Shown here: one piece after another, positions 12,101 through 22,819 of the stretch | Layout: the number at the start of each line of letters is the position of its first letter | Position numbering within the stretch: position 1 is the stretch's first letter | NCBI RefSeq assembly: GCF_030272615.1 | Contig: NC_081414.1 | Location: forward strand, 234,718,733 to 234,782,732 | Origin: Cryptomeria japonica | Taxonomy: Eukaryota > Streptophyta > Pinopsida > Cupressales > Cupressaceae | DNA length: 64,000 nucleotides | Direction of reading: 5' to 3' | Position numbers and translations under genes: made by a program | Notes under the pieces: model-generated | Seen by the model: only the letters and a program-made list of their open reading frames with translations | What the model was told of the DNA's origin: nothing | The model's database searches: none

Positions 12101-12640
12101 TACATATTCTGATGCTACGATCTAGTTTACTGACAGGCACTAAGTTGGAGATCCATTCAGGATAATCAATTGGGCGTATGAATCCAACATCCAATGATTT
12201 CTCAAGTTCTGCTTTGACTACTAATGCCACTTGTGGATGCATCTTTCTTAATTTCTGTTTCACTGGTTTTACCCTCGGTTTAACTGTCAAATGGTGCATT
12301 ACCAAATCCGGATCCAATCCAGGCATATCAGCGTATGCCCATGCAAAGTTGATTTGTCGTTCCGTGAAGAAACTTATGAATTTTGACCTTTCTGAGTCTA
12401 TCAAAGATTGAGCCAGGAATATGTTGTGTGGAACTTCTTCGGTGCCAATGTTTGTTTTGATAGTCTCCTCTACCAACATGGATGACTTTTCCTCATATGA
12501 TGCTCAAAGAATGTCGAGCCTTCCATCTTCGGGTGCCTCAGAGAGGTTTTCGCCCTCAGATACATCCTTTCTTTTGACTTTTTTGGGGTCAGACAACACC
12601 ACGACGTGGTTTTCGCCATAAGACCCTTGATTTGTTTTTA
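9186..12640 (-). pseudogene. Tat-type gypsy pol: RT, RNase H, second RNase H, integrase
   Basis: One minus-strand frame carries all domains in order. RT (12479-11586): MPGLDPDLVMHHL, DGFSGYNQIKIA and the catalytic YVDDLL. Classical RNase H follows (about 11400-11100). A second RNase H (about 10920-10560) has the acidic set in YFDGSYTQHGAG, NIAEYEAL, FGDSQL and NRAADAMA. Integrase (10265-9435): a zinc-binding region, the catalytic acidic residues including TDNGCPF, and a YYPQGNGQAE block. The tail GPYIITGAYGSGAYQL (about 9290) is the usual integrase C-terminus. The two RNase H domains place it in the Tat lineage. In-frame stops occur at 11586 and about 11540, 11440, 11190 and 10263, most consistent with C-to-T decay. 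The frame differs from the upstream gag-protease frame, the break falling between 12737 and about 12640. Confidence 0.9.
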
Positions 12641-12736
12641 TTTTTACATTTTTACAACTAGAAGCTCACCGAAATATGCCACGTTATTGAGTTCTATAGT
12701 GTATCTCGCTTTATGGTCCCCAGGGGGAAGATCATC

Positions 12737-15700
12737 TCATATGCCAAGATAGTCAATAAAAGCTTCATCATTTTGGAATGTGTCAAACTGTGTAGGTCCT
12801 TCATGGTCCCAGTCAATGAGTTGGTGGTGAACAAGGGGAAGGCCTTTGATGTCCTCAAAGTTAGCGGGGTTAAGAGTGAGGATGCAGTTATATTTAGGTA
12901 TGTCGAGGTAGTTATCGAGGTCATCGTTGGCACTCTCTTCATCAGTCTCGATCATGAATGAATCCAGATTATCATCACTAGTAGCGCAATCCGGGATAGG
13001 TGTTCTCATTCTATGTGATTTCAACCCAAGACCTAGAGGTGAAGACTGTATGGGTTCCTCTGGGGTTGTTTCTTGACCAACTTTGAATTTCCTATTAAAT
13101 TCCTCTTCTTTTGTTGGTTCACTTGGTTCTCTAAATGTCTTGGTGAGCTCATAGTCACTAGAGGATTTGTCTGAACCCCATTCCCATTCATTGGAATCTG
13201 TGGAATAGCGATTTTCTTATTGAATTTCGGCAGCTTTAATTTGTAATGCTTCTTCTGTCTTTTGAGTGTAGACCTTGGAAGTCACGAAACCAAGTCCCTT
13301 CGAGCGTTCCTTTTTGAATGTCAATTCAGGTTGTAAAGGTTCAATGATGCCTTCCTTTCTTAACCCAAGAGGGCTTTTGCCATCATACCCAAATTTTTGT
13401 AGAATCTTGAACCCTTTACCATACTTCTCACATGGTATACTGATGTGATCTTGTGTATTATTTTCAAGGTCTTTGTAGAGCATTTTGTATAAGTCTTCCT
13501 CTTCCAGTTCACCCCATCTTTGAAAGATAGTAGGGTCCCATTTGAGTATAATGATAGATACATGCTTATTAGGCTGTGGTCTTCCATATTCTTTTGGTGA
13601 ATTCATGACTTGTTGTAAGTACATGGTTTGATTCAAAGTGTATTCACCCATGCCCTTGTCCTGGAATTTGCCCTTAAGTTCACCTTGTTTTGATGTCGAA
13701 GGTTTTAATGACTCAGGATCAATGTATGCAGAAGAAGGAATAGCTTCGTGATTACTGGGAATGATGGTCTCAGTTTTTGGTCTCAAGTTATTGCAATATA
13801 TGAATGGATTAGGATCTCCATTAACTGTTATTTCAACTCCATTGTGAGGAAACTTGATGCATTGGTGATATGTAGGTGGGACCGCCCTCATCTCATGAAT
13901 CCAAGGACGTCCTAGCAATATGTTGTATGTGAGATCAAGATCCAGTACTTGACAAACCACATCCTTTGTAACTGGCCCAACTCTGAGAGGTAAGGTGACT
14001 GTGCCTTTGGATGAATGCTCTTCATCATCATATGCTTTGATGTTAATTTTGTTTGTAGAATTCACAGCTTTATCATAATATCCCAATTGTTTAATAGTGC
14101 TCAATGTACAAATGTTCAAACCTGCTCCTCCATCTATCAGGACTCATTTTATTCTATGTTTGTGTATGAAGGCTTCAATGTGTAATGGTGCATTGTGCGG
14201 TTGACTTACAGAGGCGTCATCGGCTTCTGTGAATGTAAGAGAGTGTGGAATGGAAAGTTATCCCACCATGGCTTGAAATCGGTCCACGTTCAAATCAGTA
14301 GGAACGGCAGTGTCTCTCAAGATTTTGTCAAGAATGGCTTTATGTGCGGGGGATATGCGTAAGAGCTCAAGAATGGAGATGAGCGCAGGTGTCTTCCCTA
14401 ACTGTTCTACAAGATCGTATTTAGGCTTTGTTGATGAGGAAGCGGTGTTTTTAGCTAGAGCACCTTGCAAAGTGAATTTACCTCGACGGGTTGTAACATG
14501 ACATTCAGAGGTAGGTTCGGAAGAAGATCCAACGCCTTTTAGAACGATCTTGGGTCTCTGGGTAGAATTCTCAGGTGTTTTATCCTTGATGATAATGGTA
14601 GAGACATAATTGTCCATCGAGATGTGATTGATAGTTGAATCATAGTTATAAGATGCTCTGGTATAATTGGTTTGATCCTCTGTGGCTGTAGCTTTTCCCT
14701 TGTCATGCTTTGGGAATGGTTCCTTAAACATTTCATGTTCTTGATTGGATGAGTGTCCTTCAATCTCAATGTCACCTCTATCAATGAGATCTTGTATGAT
14801 GTTCTTCAATCAATGGCAATTTCCTGTTTTATGACCTTTGTTCTTATGAAATTCACAATATTCATCATCATTCCACCAATTTGGTTTGACCTTTGGCTCA
14901 TATGGCAGAAAATCTGGAATTGTGATTATTTTGTTTGCCACTAGCTTCTTGAAAACTGACTCAAGTGGTTCTCCCAATGGAGTGTACTTCCTTAGTGACT
15001 TGGAAGTTGTTTGAGTATTCACTTGATTGTTTGTAGAACTTGATCCAGAAAAAATGATTTTTGGTTGTACTGTATTGGCATCAACAACACCATCATTGAC
15101 TGTGTTCTTGTTTTTATTCCAAAAGCTTGGCTTGTCTTTTCCTTTAAAGTCATCTTTGTTTTCCTTGAATATCTTAATGACTCCTTGTTCAATTAGGACC
15201 TTTTCTATCGCTACGCCTTTTTCAATGACGTCCTTGAAGGTGGACAAACAAGCTTTCCTTAGATCATAGCCAATGTCTTTGTTAACATTTTGGGTGAACA
15301 TCTCTACCATTTTTTTTTGTGGAATTTCACAAGAGCATCTGCTGGCTAGATTTCTCCATTTTTGTAAAAATGATGCAAAAGACTCTCCCTCTTTTTGCTT
15401 GGTGTTGCACAAGGTAGTGACTGATATGTTTGTCTCTATGTTGTATGAGAAATGTTGGATAAATGCCTCTGCTAAGTCACCCCATGACTTAATTCCAGGT
15501 GGGAGTTGAGAGAACCATTCCATAGCTTGATCACCTAGGCTTTGTGGGAATAATCTCATCAAATATGTCTCTTCTGAAGCTACCTCAATACAAGCTGTGA
15601 AAAATTGTCTTATGTGTGCCTTAGGATCCCCTTTTCCTCTGTACTTATCAAACTTAGGTGTCACAAAGTGTGTAGAAAAAGGAGGCATTGGAATTCTCTT

Positions 15701-16708
15701 GTCAAATGGATAAGGACATATGTCTCTCATTGTGTATGTTGGCTTTGGTGTATTTAGGTCCTCCATTTTCTTTTGCAAGTCCCTAATTTGTTGCTCCAAA
15801 TTGTTCTTAGGTGGAGATCGACTTCTTGGACCATACCCCATGCTTGAGGCACCAATTGGAGGAGGAGCATGTTGCATATATGGATGATATTGATCATATA
15901 CATGTTCATATGGAGGAGGTCTACAGTGATGTTGCGCATATGGACCACTTGGTATAGAGTCATGATGAGGAATGGAATATCTGCTTTGTCCATGTATACC
16001 ATACTCTACAGGCATGTCATGAGTTTGTTCTAGTGTGTTGCCCCCAAATTTGACGCGGGGTTTCCTTGTGTCCAAATTTTGAGCATGCCTTTGAATATCC
16101 ACTTGCTTTGGTGGTTGATCCTTAGCGTTGGTATGTGGTTGAGCATATTGTTCTGCATAAGACTTCCATAATGGTCTGTGAAGGTGAGTATCATATGCTT
16201 GACCATGTGTATTTGGGACCTCTGGTTTTTAAAACAAAGATGATGGTGATTCAGGCACCATATGTGGTCCTCTATTGCCTCCACTATTAGGCCTCCTTTG
16301 ATCCATGGTGGAGTGAGTTTGTTGCAAAGGTTGATTTTCCATTATTTGAGACATGTCAAAATCATGAGGAATCTTGGCTCCACTTTGTGCCATCACTTGT
16401 AGGAAGTATTGTCTATCTCTCCTCATTATTTCCTCAACCAATCGATTAAAATGAGGATTCATAATGGTGTCTTCCACTTCTGCTGAATGTACAGAAAAGT
16501 TGTCCATATTGTCAATGTGTGTATCATTGTTGTTTGTAGTGTCCATGTTCTCAACATTTGGAATGTTTCTATAGGCATCCATGTCAGGTAATGTAGTATG
16601 ATCATAATTGAAAAAGATATCATTGTCGTACTCATAGGAACTCATGTTTGCGGACTCTTGAGCCTCTTTAGCTTCTCTCCTAGATTTTTGGGAATGGTTT
16701 TCAACCAT
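12737..16708 (-). pseudogene. Tat-type gag-protease polyprotein with G-patch-like segment
   Basis: A single minus-strand frame runs from an ATG at 16708 to 12737, broken by a handful of stops (16229, 14810, 14258, about 14150, 13217). The Retrotrans_gag core lies at about 15650-15150 (KFDKYRGKGDPKAHIRQFF, AMEWFSQLPPGIKSW). A CCHC-like knuckle YCEFHKNKGHKTGNC ends at about 14813. The protease region has VLIDGGAGLNICTL across 14150-14110 (D-G-G rather than the usual D-S/T-G) and LLGRPWIHEMRAV at about 13905. A segment at about 13430-13270 (GFKILQKFGYDGKSPLGL) resembles a G-patch RNA-binding motif. The C-terminal part is acidic. Residue-level catalysis is not assured. Confidence 0.88.
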
Positions 16709-17204
16709 GAACTAGGTATTGACCAAGATGTGTGAGACTAGATGAAAATGGAGAGAGTATGGAAGACCAAGAGTTGGATGGAATGTAAATGAATCTAAAG
16801 TGTACTTGCAATGTCCAAAGTGTAAGACCAAGTATGTATGTAGTAGAGTAGGTGTGGCTTCCAAAGAGAGGATAGTTTCTCTTGATGAGGTAAGTTGACC
16901 TTGACTCTAAGTAAGACCAAATGAGACCCAAAGATGATAGACCTTGATGAGGGACCACTTAGCAAAATGTTGTTGTATGTAGTGTGTTGGCAAAGTATGA
17001 TGAGGACAAGCAAGTGACCTTTTGACCCAAGTTTAGACAAATGGGAATGTAATGTAAGGTGTAAAGCAATGATAGACTTTGTGAGACCCAAATACAAGTT
17101 GAATGCTAGATGAAAACCTGAAGAGATAACCTAGGAAGCTCAATAAGTATGAAACTGATTGTGTTTGTTTGCTGGACTGTAAAAGTTTTTTGTTTTTTTT
17201 CAAT

Positions 17205-17405
17205 TTTGAACACAGATGTGTCTGTATACTGCACAGATGCGATTTCCTGACACAGACCTGGTTCTGTTTAACACAGACGCGAGTCTAAGATTTTGTAAAT
17301 GCAATGTTGATTCTGAGAACACAGACGCGTTTCTGCCCTTCATAGACGCGGTTATATGACACAGACACTATTATGTCAGACACAGACACGCTTCTGCAAA
17401 CTTTG
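17205..17405. repeat. Degenerate repeat array, consensus CACAGACGCGNTTCTG
   Basis: About eight imperfect copies spaced roughly 25-30 bp apart (for example CACAGACGCGTTTCTG near 17320, CACAGACACGCTTCTG near 17380). Same motif as 18605-18860 and the reverse complement of the array at 4994-5246. Confidence 0.75.
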
Positions 17406-18604
17406 TGCAATTTTTCCCATCTGTGAAGTTTTTGTTGTGACCAAATCTGAATGTTTGACTGTTTTTTTTTTTTTCATGACAAGATGACACAGTGTTGATG
17501 AGGACTCAATGTTTGCAAGTGTCTAGACAAAAATGACTCAAAGAAAAGTGTGTTGTTTGATGTAAAATTATTTTGAATACACTTGAAGACACAAAAGACA
17601 CAATGTTTTGCTGTCTGGTCTTGAATGTTCGAATGTTCAAAATAAGACAAGCACAATTCTTATGGTTGGCCAAGACAACAGTTGTTGATCCCACATGGGG
17701 TTTTACCCCCGAGGCTACGCTATTCAGAGCGGATACTTAGATGGTTGACCCCACTGGCTCCACCCTCAGCACTCACTTCTTGGGGTAGCCAAGCATCAGT
17801 CCCCACAAAAAACTCCTTGTGGTGAACTTTGTATCTCTACTAAGAACTGTATGTGTGTGGGTAGCTACCAGAGGTCCGACCTCCTGCCCCAACAACTAGA
17901 AGGATTTGGGCTTCTAAAACAAAAAGGTACTAGTAAGGGCATCCGCTCGTGTGACCATACATGCGACACTTTCAGCTCTGTAAATACAGAAGGCTCCTAG
18001 TCGGTAGGGGTTACACCCTACAAATGATCAAATAAATTTGATCAAACAGGTTTATGGGGAGACATAGTGTCAGTATGAACTAATCAGCACATGTTATTCA
18101 TAGTTTTCACCATGAATACAGTTATTTATAGTGGTTTGGAAGAAGATGGCTTTTCTTTTGCTACCACTCGGGTCATTCTCTCCTCACTAGTAGTCCTAAT
18201 GACCACATGGGGAGTCAGGCCCTCTAAAGATTAAACAAAAAGAGCCTATTGCTCAAGACACAAAAGACAATGGTTCAATTTTAGTGCACCAATTGAAGTG
18301 TTTGCTAGTCTATGAAAACAAGGCACACAATAAAAATCCAAAAACCCTTGCCAAGGTCCTGCAACAAAGATTTGTTAGTAGTTTGGATTGTTTGAAATAA
18401 TCACCCCTTCCTGCAAGCACACAAGTTAGGTAAATTCTAAACCCAAAAGACTTTGTGAAAATAGGGGCCTTCAACAAAACGATTTTTTGCTTTCAAGACA
18501 AACTGCACCAATTTTGTTAGCCAGATCTGAAAATGTTAGCTCAAAATAAACCATATCTGAAACTTAAATGACCAAAAACCGAATCAAAGAAACTAAAAAT
18601 GCCA

Positions 18605-18860
18605 CAACCGAACACAGACGTGGTTAACCCAGACACAGACGTTGTAAGAACACGGAGACGCGCCTAGATCCGACACGAACGCGACTCTCGAATGCATACA
18701 CGGCTCCCTAACGTAGACACAATTGAAGACCTCATAGACGTGCCTAGGGAACACAGACGCGATTCCCAAAATCTACAAAATAAAATATTGTCGTGGGCGC
18801 AAACGCAGCAAAAAATCAAAAACGTGATCCGAAAGTGTGCAGACGCGAAAATATCAAAAT
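18605..18860. repeat. Second CACAGACGCG repeat array in the leader
   Basis: About nine degenerate copies (ACACAGACGTGGTT, ACACAGACGTTG, ACACAGACGCGATTC and relatives) close to the primer-binding site, matching the array at 17205-17405. Confidence 0.7.
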
Positions 18861-18936
18861 GTTGTCGGAAATGTCAGATCTGCAACTTCAAAACACAAAA
18901 TCTGCAACAAGGATGTTAAATGTAAAAAGGACAAGC

Positions 18937-18954
18937 GTCCCACCGAGCGTGCCA
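18937..18954 (-). other. Primer-binding site of the Tat-like element
   Basis: Minus strand TGGCACGCTCGGTGGGAC begins three bases inside the 5' LTR end, the standard place for a tRNA primer site starting TGG. I do not assign the tRNA. Confidence 0.75.
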
Positions 18955-18957
18955 AAA

Positions 18958-19639
18958 TGTATATGGTGAAAATAGATAACAACAATGATGAAAGGCTAAA
19001 TAGATTCAACCACAAAACCTTAGCCTAACAACAACAAAGATCCACCATAACATATGAAGATTACCTAAGACAACGCAAATCAAATGAAATCACAAATATT
19101 ATACCATCACATGTCCAATAGGGTTTGGATCTCCATTCTTCCTATCTCCATTGATCTTGCGTGATATATTTGCTCTCAGATTTTATGTGTGCACAAGAGC
19201 TCAACAAAGAACAGAAATATGGTTGCAAGTAGGATCACATATGAAAAGCGTAGTGTAGTCAAGTGCATAATTGCGACAGTTAGGATGCATAGATTGATTC
19301 GGGTTGATAATGAAGGAAGCATCTCTTTATATAGAAGACACTATAAGAAATGGAGGGATAAGATTGAGAGGTGTAAAAAGAGGTCGTCTATGCTTAGAGG
19401 GTAGGTAAAGAAAATAATAAAATAATGAAAGGGTAGGTAGTGTATGAATTAAGAGATGAATGACATGTGTCATGGGTAGAAAAGGTTAATGAATTAATTA
19501 AATAAATAAAGATTTATTTAATTAATAGAAGAATTAGGCTTAGATAATTAAATAAATAAAATATTTATTTAATTAGGCTTAGATAATTAAATAAATAAAA
19601 TATTTATTTAATTAGACATGACAATTTTAGGTGTCTACA
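18958..19639 (-). repeat. 5' LTR of the Tat-like element
   Basis: 682 bp matching 3684-4477; minus-strand start TGTAGACACC, end CATATACA. It holds three AT-rich palindromes (around 19495, 19545 and 19583), the last two almost identical. Confidence 0.92.
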
Positions 19640-19817
19640 ACTATAGTGCCCTGTTAGAAGCAATACCCTGTTAGGAGCAACCTCGATAGAGGATTTGAAA
19701 TCCAAGCTAATGAATCACCCGGTTAGAGGATTTAGATAGCACTTAGCCTGTTAAAGCTTACCCAGTTAAGGGATTTAACTATTGTAATTGTTAGAGAACA
19801 ATAAGGGTTTGTTGATC

Positions 19818-20277
19818 CTCAACTCTGCGACCAGGAACATGGAGGAAATAGCCAAATACCTTGATGGTCCCAGCCCTACCAAGTCTATTGTGGACCTTGA
19901 TGCTGAAGAGGCTGCTACTGAGGCTGGGAATATCGTAGTGCTCCTGGAGGTGCGGCTAAAAGGACCATGACGAGCTTGAAAAAGGCAGCCTTGGCTTCTT
20001 CAAAGGAAATCCCAATTCTCAAGGAGAATATCAAAGAAATGCAAGGGATCAGCGAGAAACTGGCTAATGCCCTTAAAAACATAATGTAATTTGTCTTTTT
20101 TTTGTCTTTGCTAGTTGTTGCTGGTTGTGTTGGACTTTTGTGTTGGCTTTTGTCCAGTACTTTCCTGGTTTTTTCGTTGTCTGTCTCATTTAGTTTCTTA
20201 ATGCCTTTATCTTTTATGGTTCCTTTGTAAAGGGTTTCGGGGTCCCTTCAAAACCTATTTTTCCTGTAATCAAAAAC
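19818..20277 (+). mobile_element. 5'-truncated LINE insertion (3' end of the large LINE's family)
   Basis: 460 bp flanked by a perfect 15-bp duplication, aagggtttgttgatc (19803-19817 and 20278-20292), inside the minus-strand solo LTR. Removing it restores the LTR relative to the plus copy near 21500-21560. The insert contains the end of a reading frame ending MQGISEKLANALKNIM* that aligns with the end of the third ORF of the large LINE (both have an IV-D-D/E block, a T-E-A block and KR.....KKAA), then a T-rich 3' UTR and the tail stem-loop at 20230-20248. It therefore belongs to the same or a sister family as 26361-48947. Confidence 0.9.
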
Positions 20278-20854
20278 AAGGGTTTGTTGATCTAGTAAAT
20301 AGCACTACTCTTCTTGATCAAATCCTTTTCATGCTCCTATCTGCCTTCACACATACTATAGATACACCTTCTGGTTCAACAATAAATCACACTGACACTT
20401 AACCAAAATTGCCAACACTACAACAAAACAACTCATCGACCTTATAAACAAAACAATAGGTCAGTAACACATCACAAACCTAAGATCTCATAGAGATTAC
20501 AAACAAATCGGTTCAAGTATGATTGTTAGATTACATAGCAATCAACAACACATTATTCAAGACAACCTCGATCGCTCCTTGACCACCGCTCATCGATTCC
20601 TGTAACTCATCACATGGTTTCTACTTCATGCAATGTATTCGCTCATTCCCAAGATAAAATCATTATCTCTACGCGCCAAAAACTACTTGAAACTTATCAC
20701 ATACAACATGCATACGTGGCATAATCATTACCGATCACCATTTGATCATAAACCAATACAATCGATTCACCAAGCTCCATCGGTTAGGGTTTGGCATACA
20801 ATAGGTAGGGTTACCAGTTGATATCACTGCTTCTTAAGTAATACTGGTTTCCTT

Positions 20855-22263
20855 TGTTGGCATTTGCATGATGATTGCATTAATGAAATGCTATGTTTTC
20901 ATTGATGTCAATTATAATCGGTAATGATGTTTTTAGAATGTTGTTTTGCAACCGGTATGTGAGCTTGTGAAGGAAACCGATATTACTAGAGAAGAAGTGA
21001 GATCAACCGGTAAACCCTACTTGTTGATATGATAAACCCTAACCGATGGAGTTTAGTGAATTGGTTGTATTGGTTTATGATCTAATGATGAGCGATAATG
21101 ATTATGACACGTATGCTTGTTGTATGAGAAGAGTTTCAAATGGTTTTTGGTGCGTAGAGATAATAGTTTTTATCTTGGGAATGAGCAAGTTCATTGCATG
21201 TAATGTAAACTGTGTGATGAGTTACAGAGTTCAATGAAGTGGTGATCAAGGAGCAATCAAGAACATCTTGAATGATGTGCAGTGATTGTTATGTAATCCA
21301 ATGGTCATACTTGAACCAATTTGTTTGTAATCTCTATGAGAGAATTAGGTCTGTGATGTGTTACTGACCTATTGTTTTGTTTATAAGGTTGATGAGTTAT
21401 TTTGTTAAAGAGTTGGCAATTTGTAGTTGAGAGTAAGAGAGTGTGGTTGCCGAACCAGATGATGTATCTACAGTTTGTGTAAAGGCAGATAGAAGCATGA
21501 AAAGGATCTGAACAAGCAAGTGTAGTGCTATTCAAACAAATCAGCGAACCCCTATTGTTTTCTAACAATTACAGCAGTTAAATCCCCTAACCGGGTAAGC
21601 TCTAACAAGCTTAGTGTTATTCAAATCCTCTAATTAGGTGGTCCATTAGCTTGGATTTCAAATCCTCTACCGAGGTTACTCCTAACAGGGTATTGCTTCT
21701 AACAGGGCATTATAGTCAATCCCTTAACCGGGTGGTCCCTAATAGGATCTGTTCTTAACATGACTTTTGTAAATCTTTAACAGGCTTGGCTCCTAATAGG
21801 GTGAACTTCAGAAGAGTTCAGAATACTTGTGGGTATTCATCCCCATCGTGGTTTTTCCCATTTGGGTTTCCACATCAAAAATATTGTGTCAAGTGGTGAA
21901 TGTTTGTGTGGTTATGTTTACTATGGTTGAATTGCTTAATTGCTAAATCCACTTTGATATGTCGTGTTAATCGGCAACAATCTGAAATATGTTTTACTTG
22001 TGTCAGTAAAGTATTTGGATGTTTTCGTTAAAAGGTTTTGAGAGTTTCAGAGTTGTTTTACTGTTAGTCTATTATAACAATCAACCGGTTTAACTTATCT
22101 GTAATATTGCATTTGAAGTTCAGTGTTTAACTTGTCAGTTTAGAGTTTGCATTGAGAGGTTGTTTTTGAGATTGGTGAAAGTTTATATAGTTTTCTATCT
22201 ACTGATTCACCCCCCCCCCCTCTCAGTAGTTGACCGGATTCTTATTCTTTCATCATACCATCA
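20855..22263 (+). mobile_element. Plus-strand solo LTR of the same family as 3134-22383
   Basis: Starts TGTTGGCATTTG, ends CATCATACCATCA, 1409 bp, flanked by tcctt at 20850-20854 and 22264-22268. It is inserted in reverse orientation into a copy of itself, making a large inverted repeat (for example 20633-20690 against about 21150-21200). The C-run and CTCTCAGTAGTT signature near 22211 resembles copia LTR ends in the window. No coding content. Confidence 0.9.
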
Positions 22264-22388
22264 TCCTTCACTTGCACACCTACTGGTTGCAAAACAACAT
22301 CATTACAACATCATTACCGGTTAAAATTGACATCAATGACAGCACAATAGTTCATCAATGCAATCTTCAATCAAATACCAACACAGTC

Positions 22389-22819
22389 ACCATCTGAATA
22401 CCTACAGAGCATGAAGGAGGAGGGGGGGGGGACACATGACACATCACCGCCTGAGCACACCAGATCGCTATCGACACGTGGATACTTGTAAACGCGTGAA
22501 GGGAGTGAGCCTAACAGACATAATAGAATTTCATAGTTTTGCACAAGAGTTAGGTCAATAGAAATTTTTTACCGTGAAATGGGGAAAAAGCTCCTAACAT
22601 TAACCGTTGTTGCTAAGACAATTACCCTGTTATGCCGAAAACTACAGAAAAAAGGATTTTCAACATTTTTCAATCTACAACACAAAAGTGATGGATCCAA
22701 CACATTGTGAGGTCTATGTAGAGCATGAACCCAAACCATTTTCACCTCTGCAACACATAAAATCAATTCTTTTGTGCATATTAATTCTTCTGCAACCTGC
22801 GACTACTTGATGTAGTTGA
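22389..22819. other. Intergenic stretch, nothing recognised
   Basis: No domain-bearing frame and no repeat boundary; a G-run lies at about 22421-22430. Short open frames here are chance. Confidence 0.5.

Larger units (their letters stand above)
16709..18936 (-). other. Long 5' leader of the Tat-like element
   Basis: About 2.2 kb between primer site and gag with no convincing coding frame. It contains two arrays of a CACAGACGCG-type repeat (17205-17405, 18605-18860) and a more GC-rich block (17690-18060) with several short inverted repeats, for example around 18003-18018. Such leaders can hold packaging signals or small upstream ORFs; none is demonstrable here. Confidence 0.7.
3684..19639 (-). 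mobile_element. 16-kb Tat-like Ty3/gypsy LTR retrotransposon with antisense PMD gene
   Basis: The element starts TGTATATGG, ends GTGTCTACA, and is flanked by the perfect 5-bp duplication actat (3679-3683 and 19640-19644). It is oriented minus: 5' LTR 18958-19639, primer site 18937-18954, long leader, gag-protease 16708-12737, RT-RNase H-second RNase H-integrase 12640-9186, antisense gene 4816-7166, polypurine tract 4478-4492, 3' LTR 3684-4477. Two RNase H domains are a hallmark of the Tat lineage, and antisense ORFs downstream of pol are known in some Tat elements. At 15,956 bp it is large for the superfamily. The LTRs differ at about 4 % over the first 150 bases I compared, plus a copy-number change in a palindromic array, so the insertion is not recent. 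Confidence 0.92.
3134..22383 (-). mobile_element. Solo LTR (copia-related family), split by three nested insertions
   Basis: Segments 3134-3683, 19645-19817, 20293-20854 and 22269-22383 join into about 1.4 kb that matches, in reverse orientation, the intact plus-strand LTR at 20855-22263. On the minus strand the LTR starts TGTTGG at 22383 and ends CATCATATCATCA at 3134. The flanking pentamers are cggtc (3129-3133) and cagtc (22384-22388), a 4/5 match consistent with an old target duplication plus one CpG decay. No internal region follows, so this is a solo LTR. The end signature (C-run, CTCTCAGTAGTT) resembles the copia LTR at 30938, so copia affiliation is likely but not proven. Confidence 0.8.

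Noticed and set aside
17474-17694. Minus-strand small ORFs in the Tat leader
   Set aside because: Short, overlapping in two frames, no recognisable feature.
18692-19028. Plus-strand ORFs across the repeat array and 5' LTR of the Tat-like element
   Set aside because: They cross the primer-binding site and LTR boundary, are antisense to the element and lack domains.
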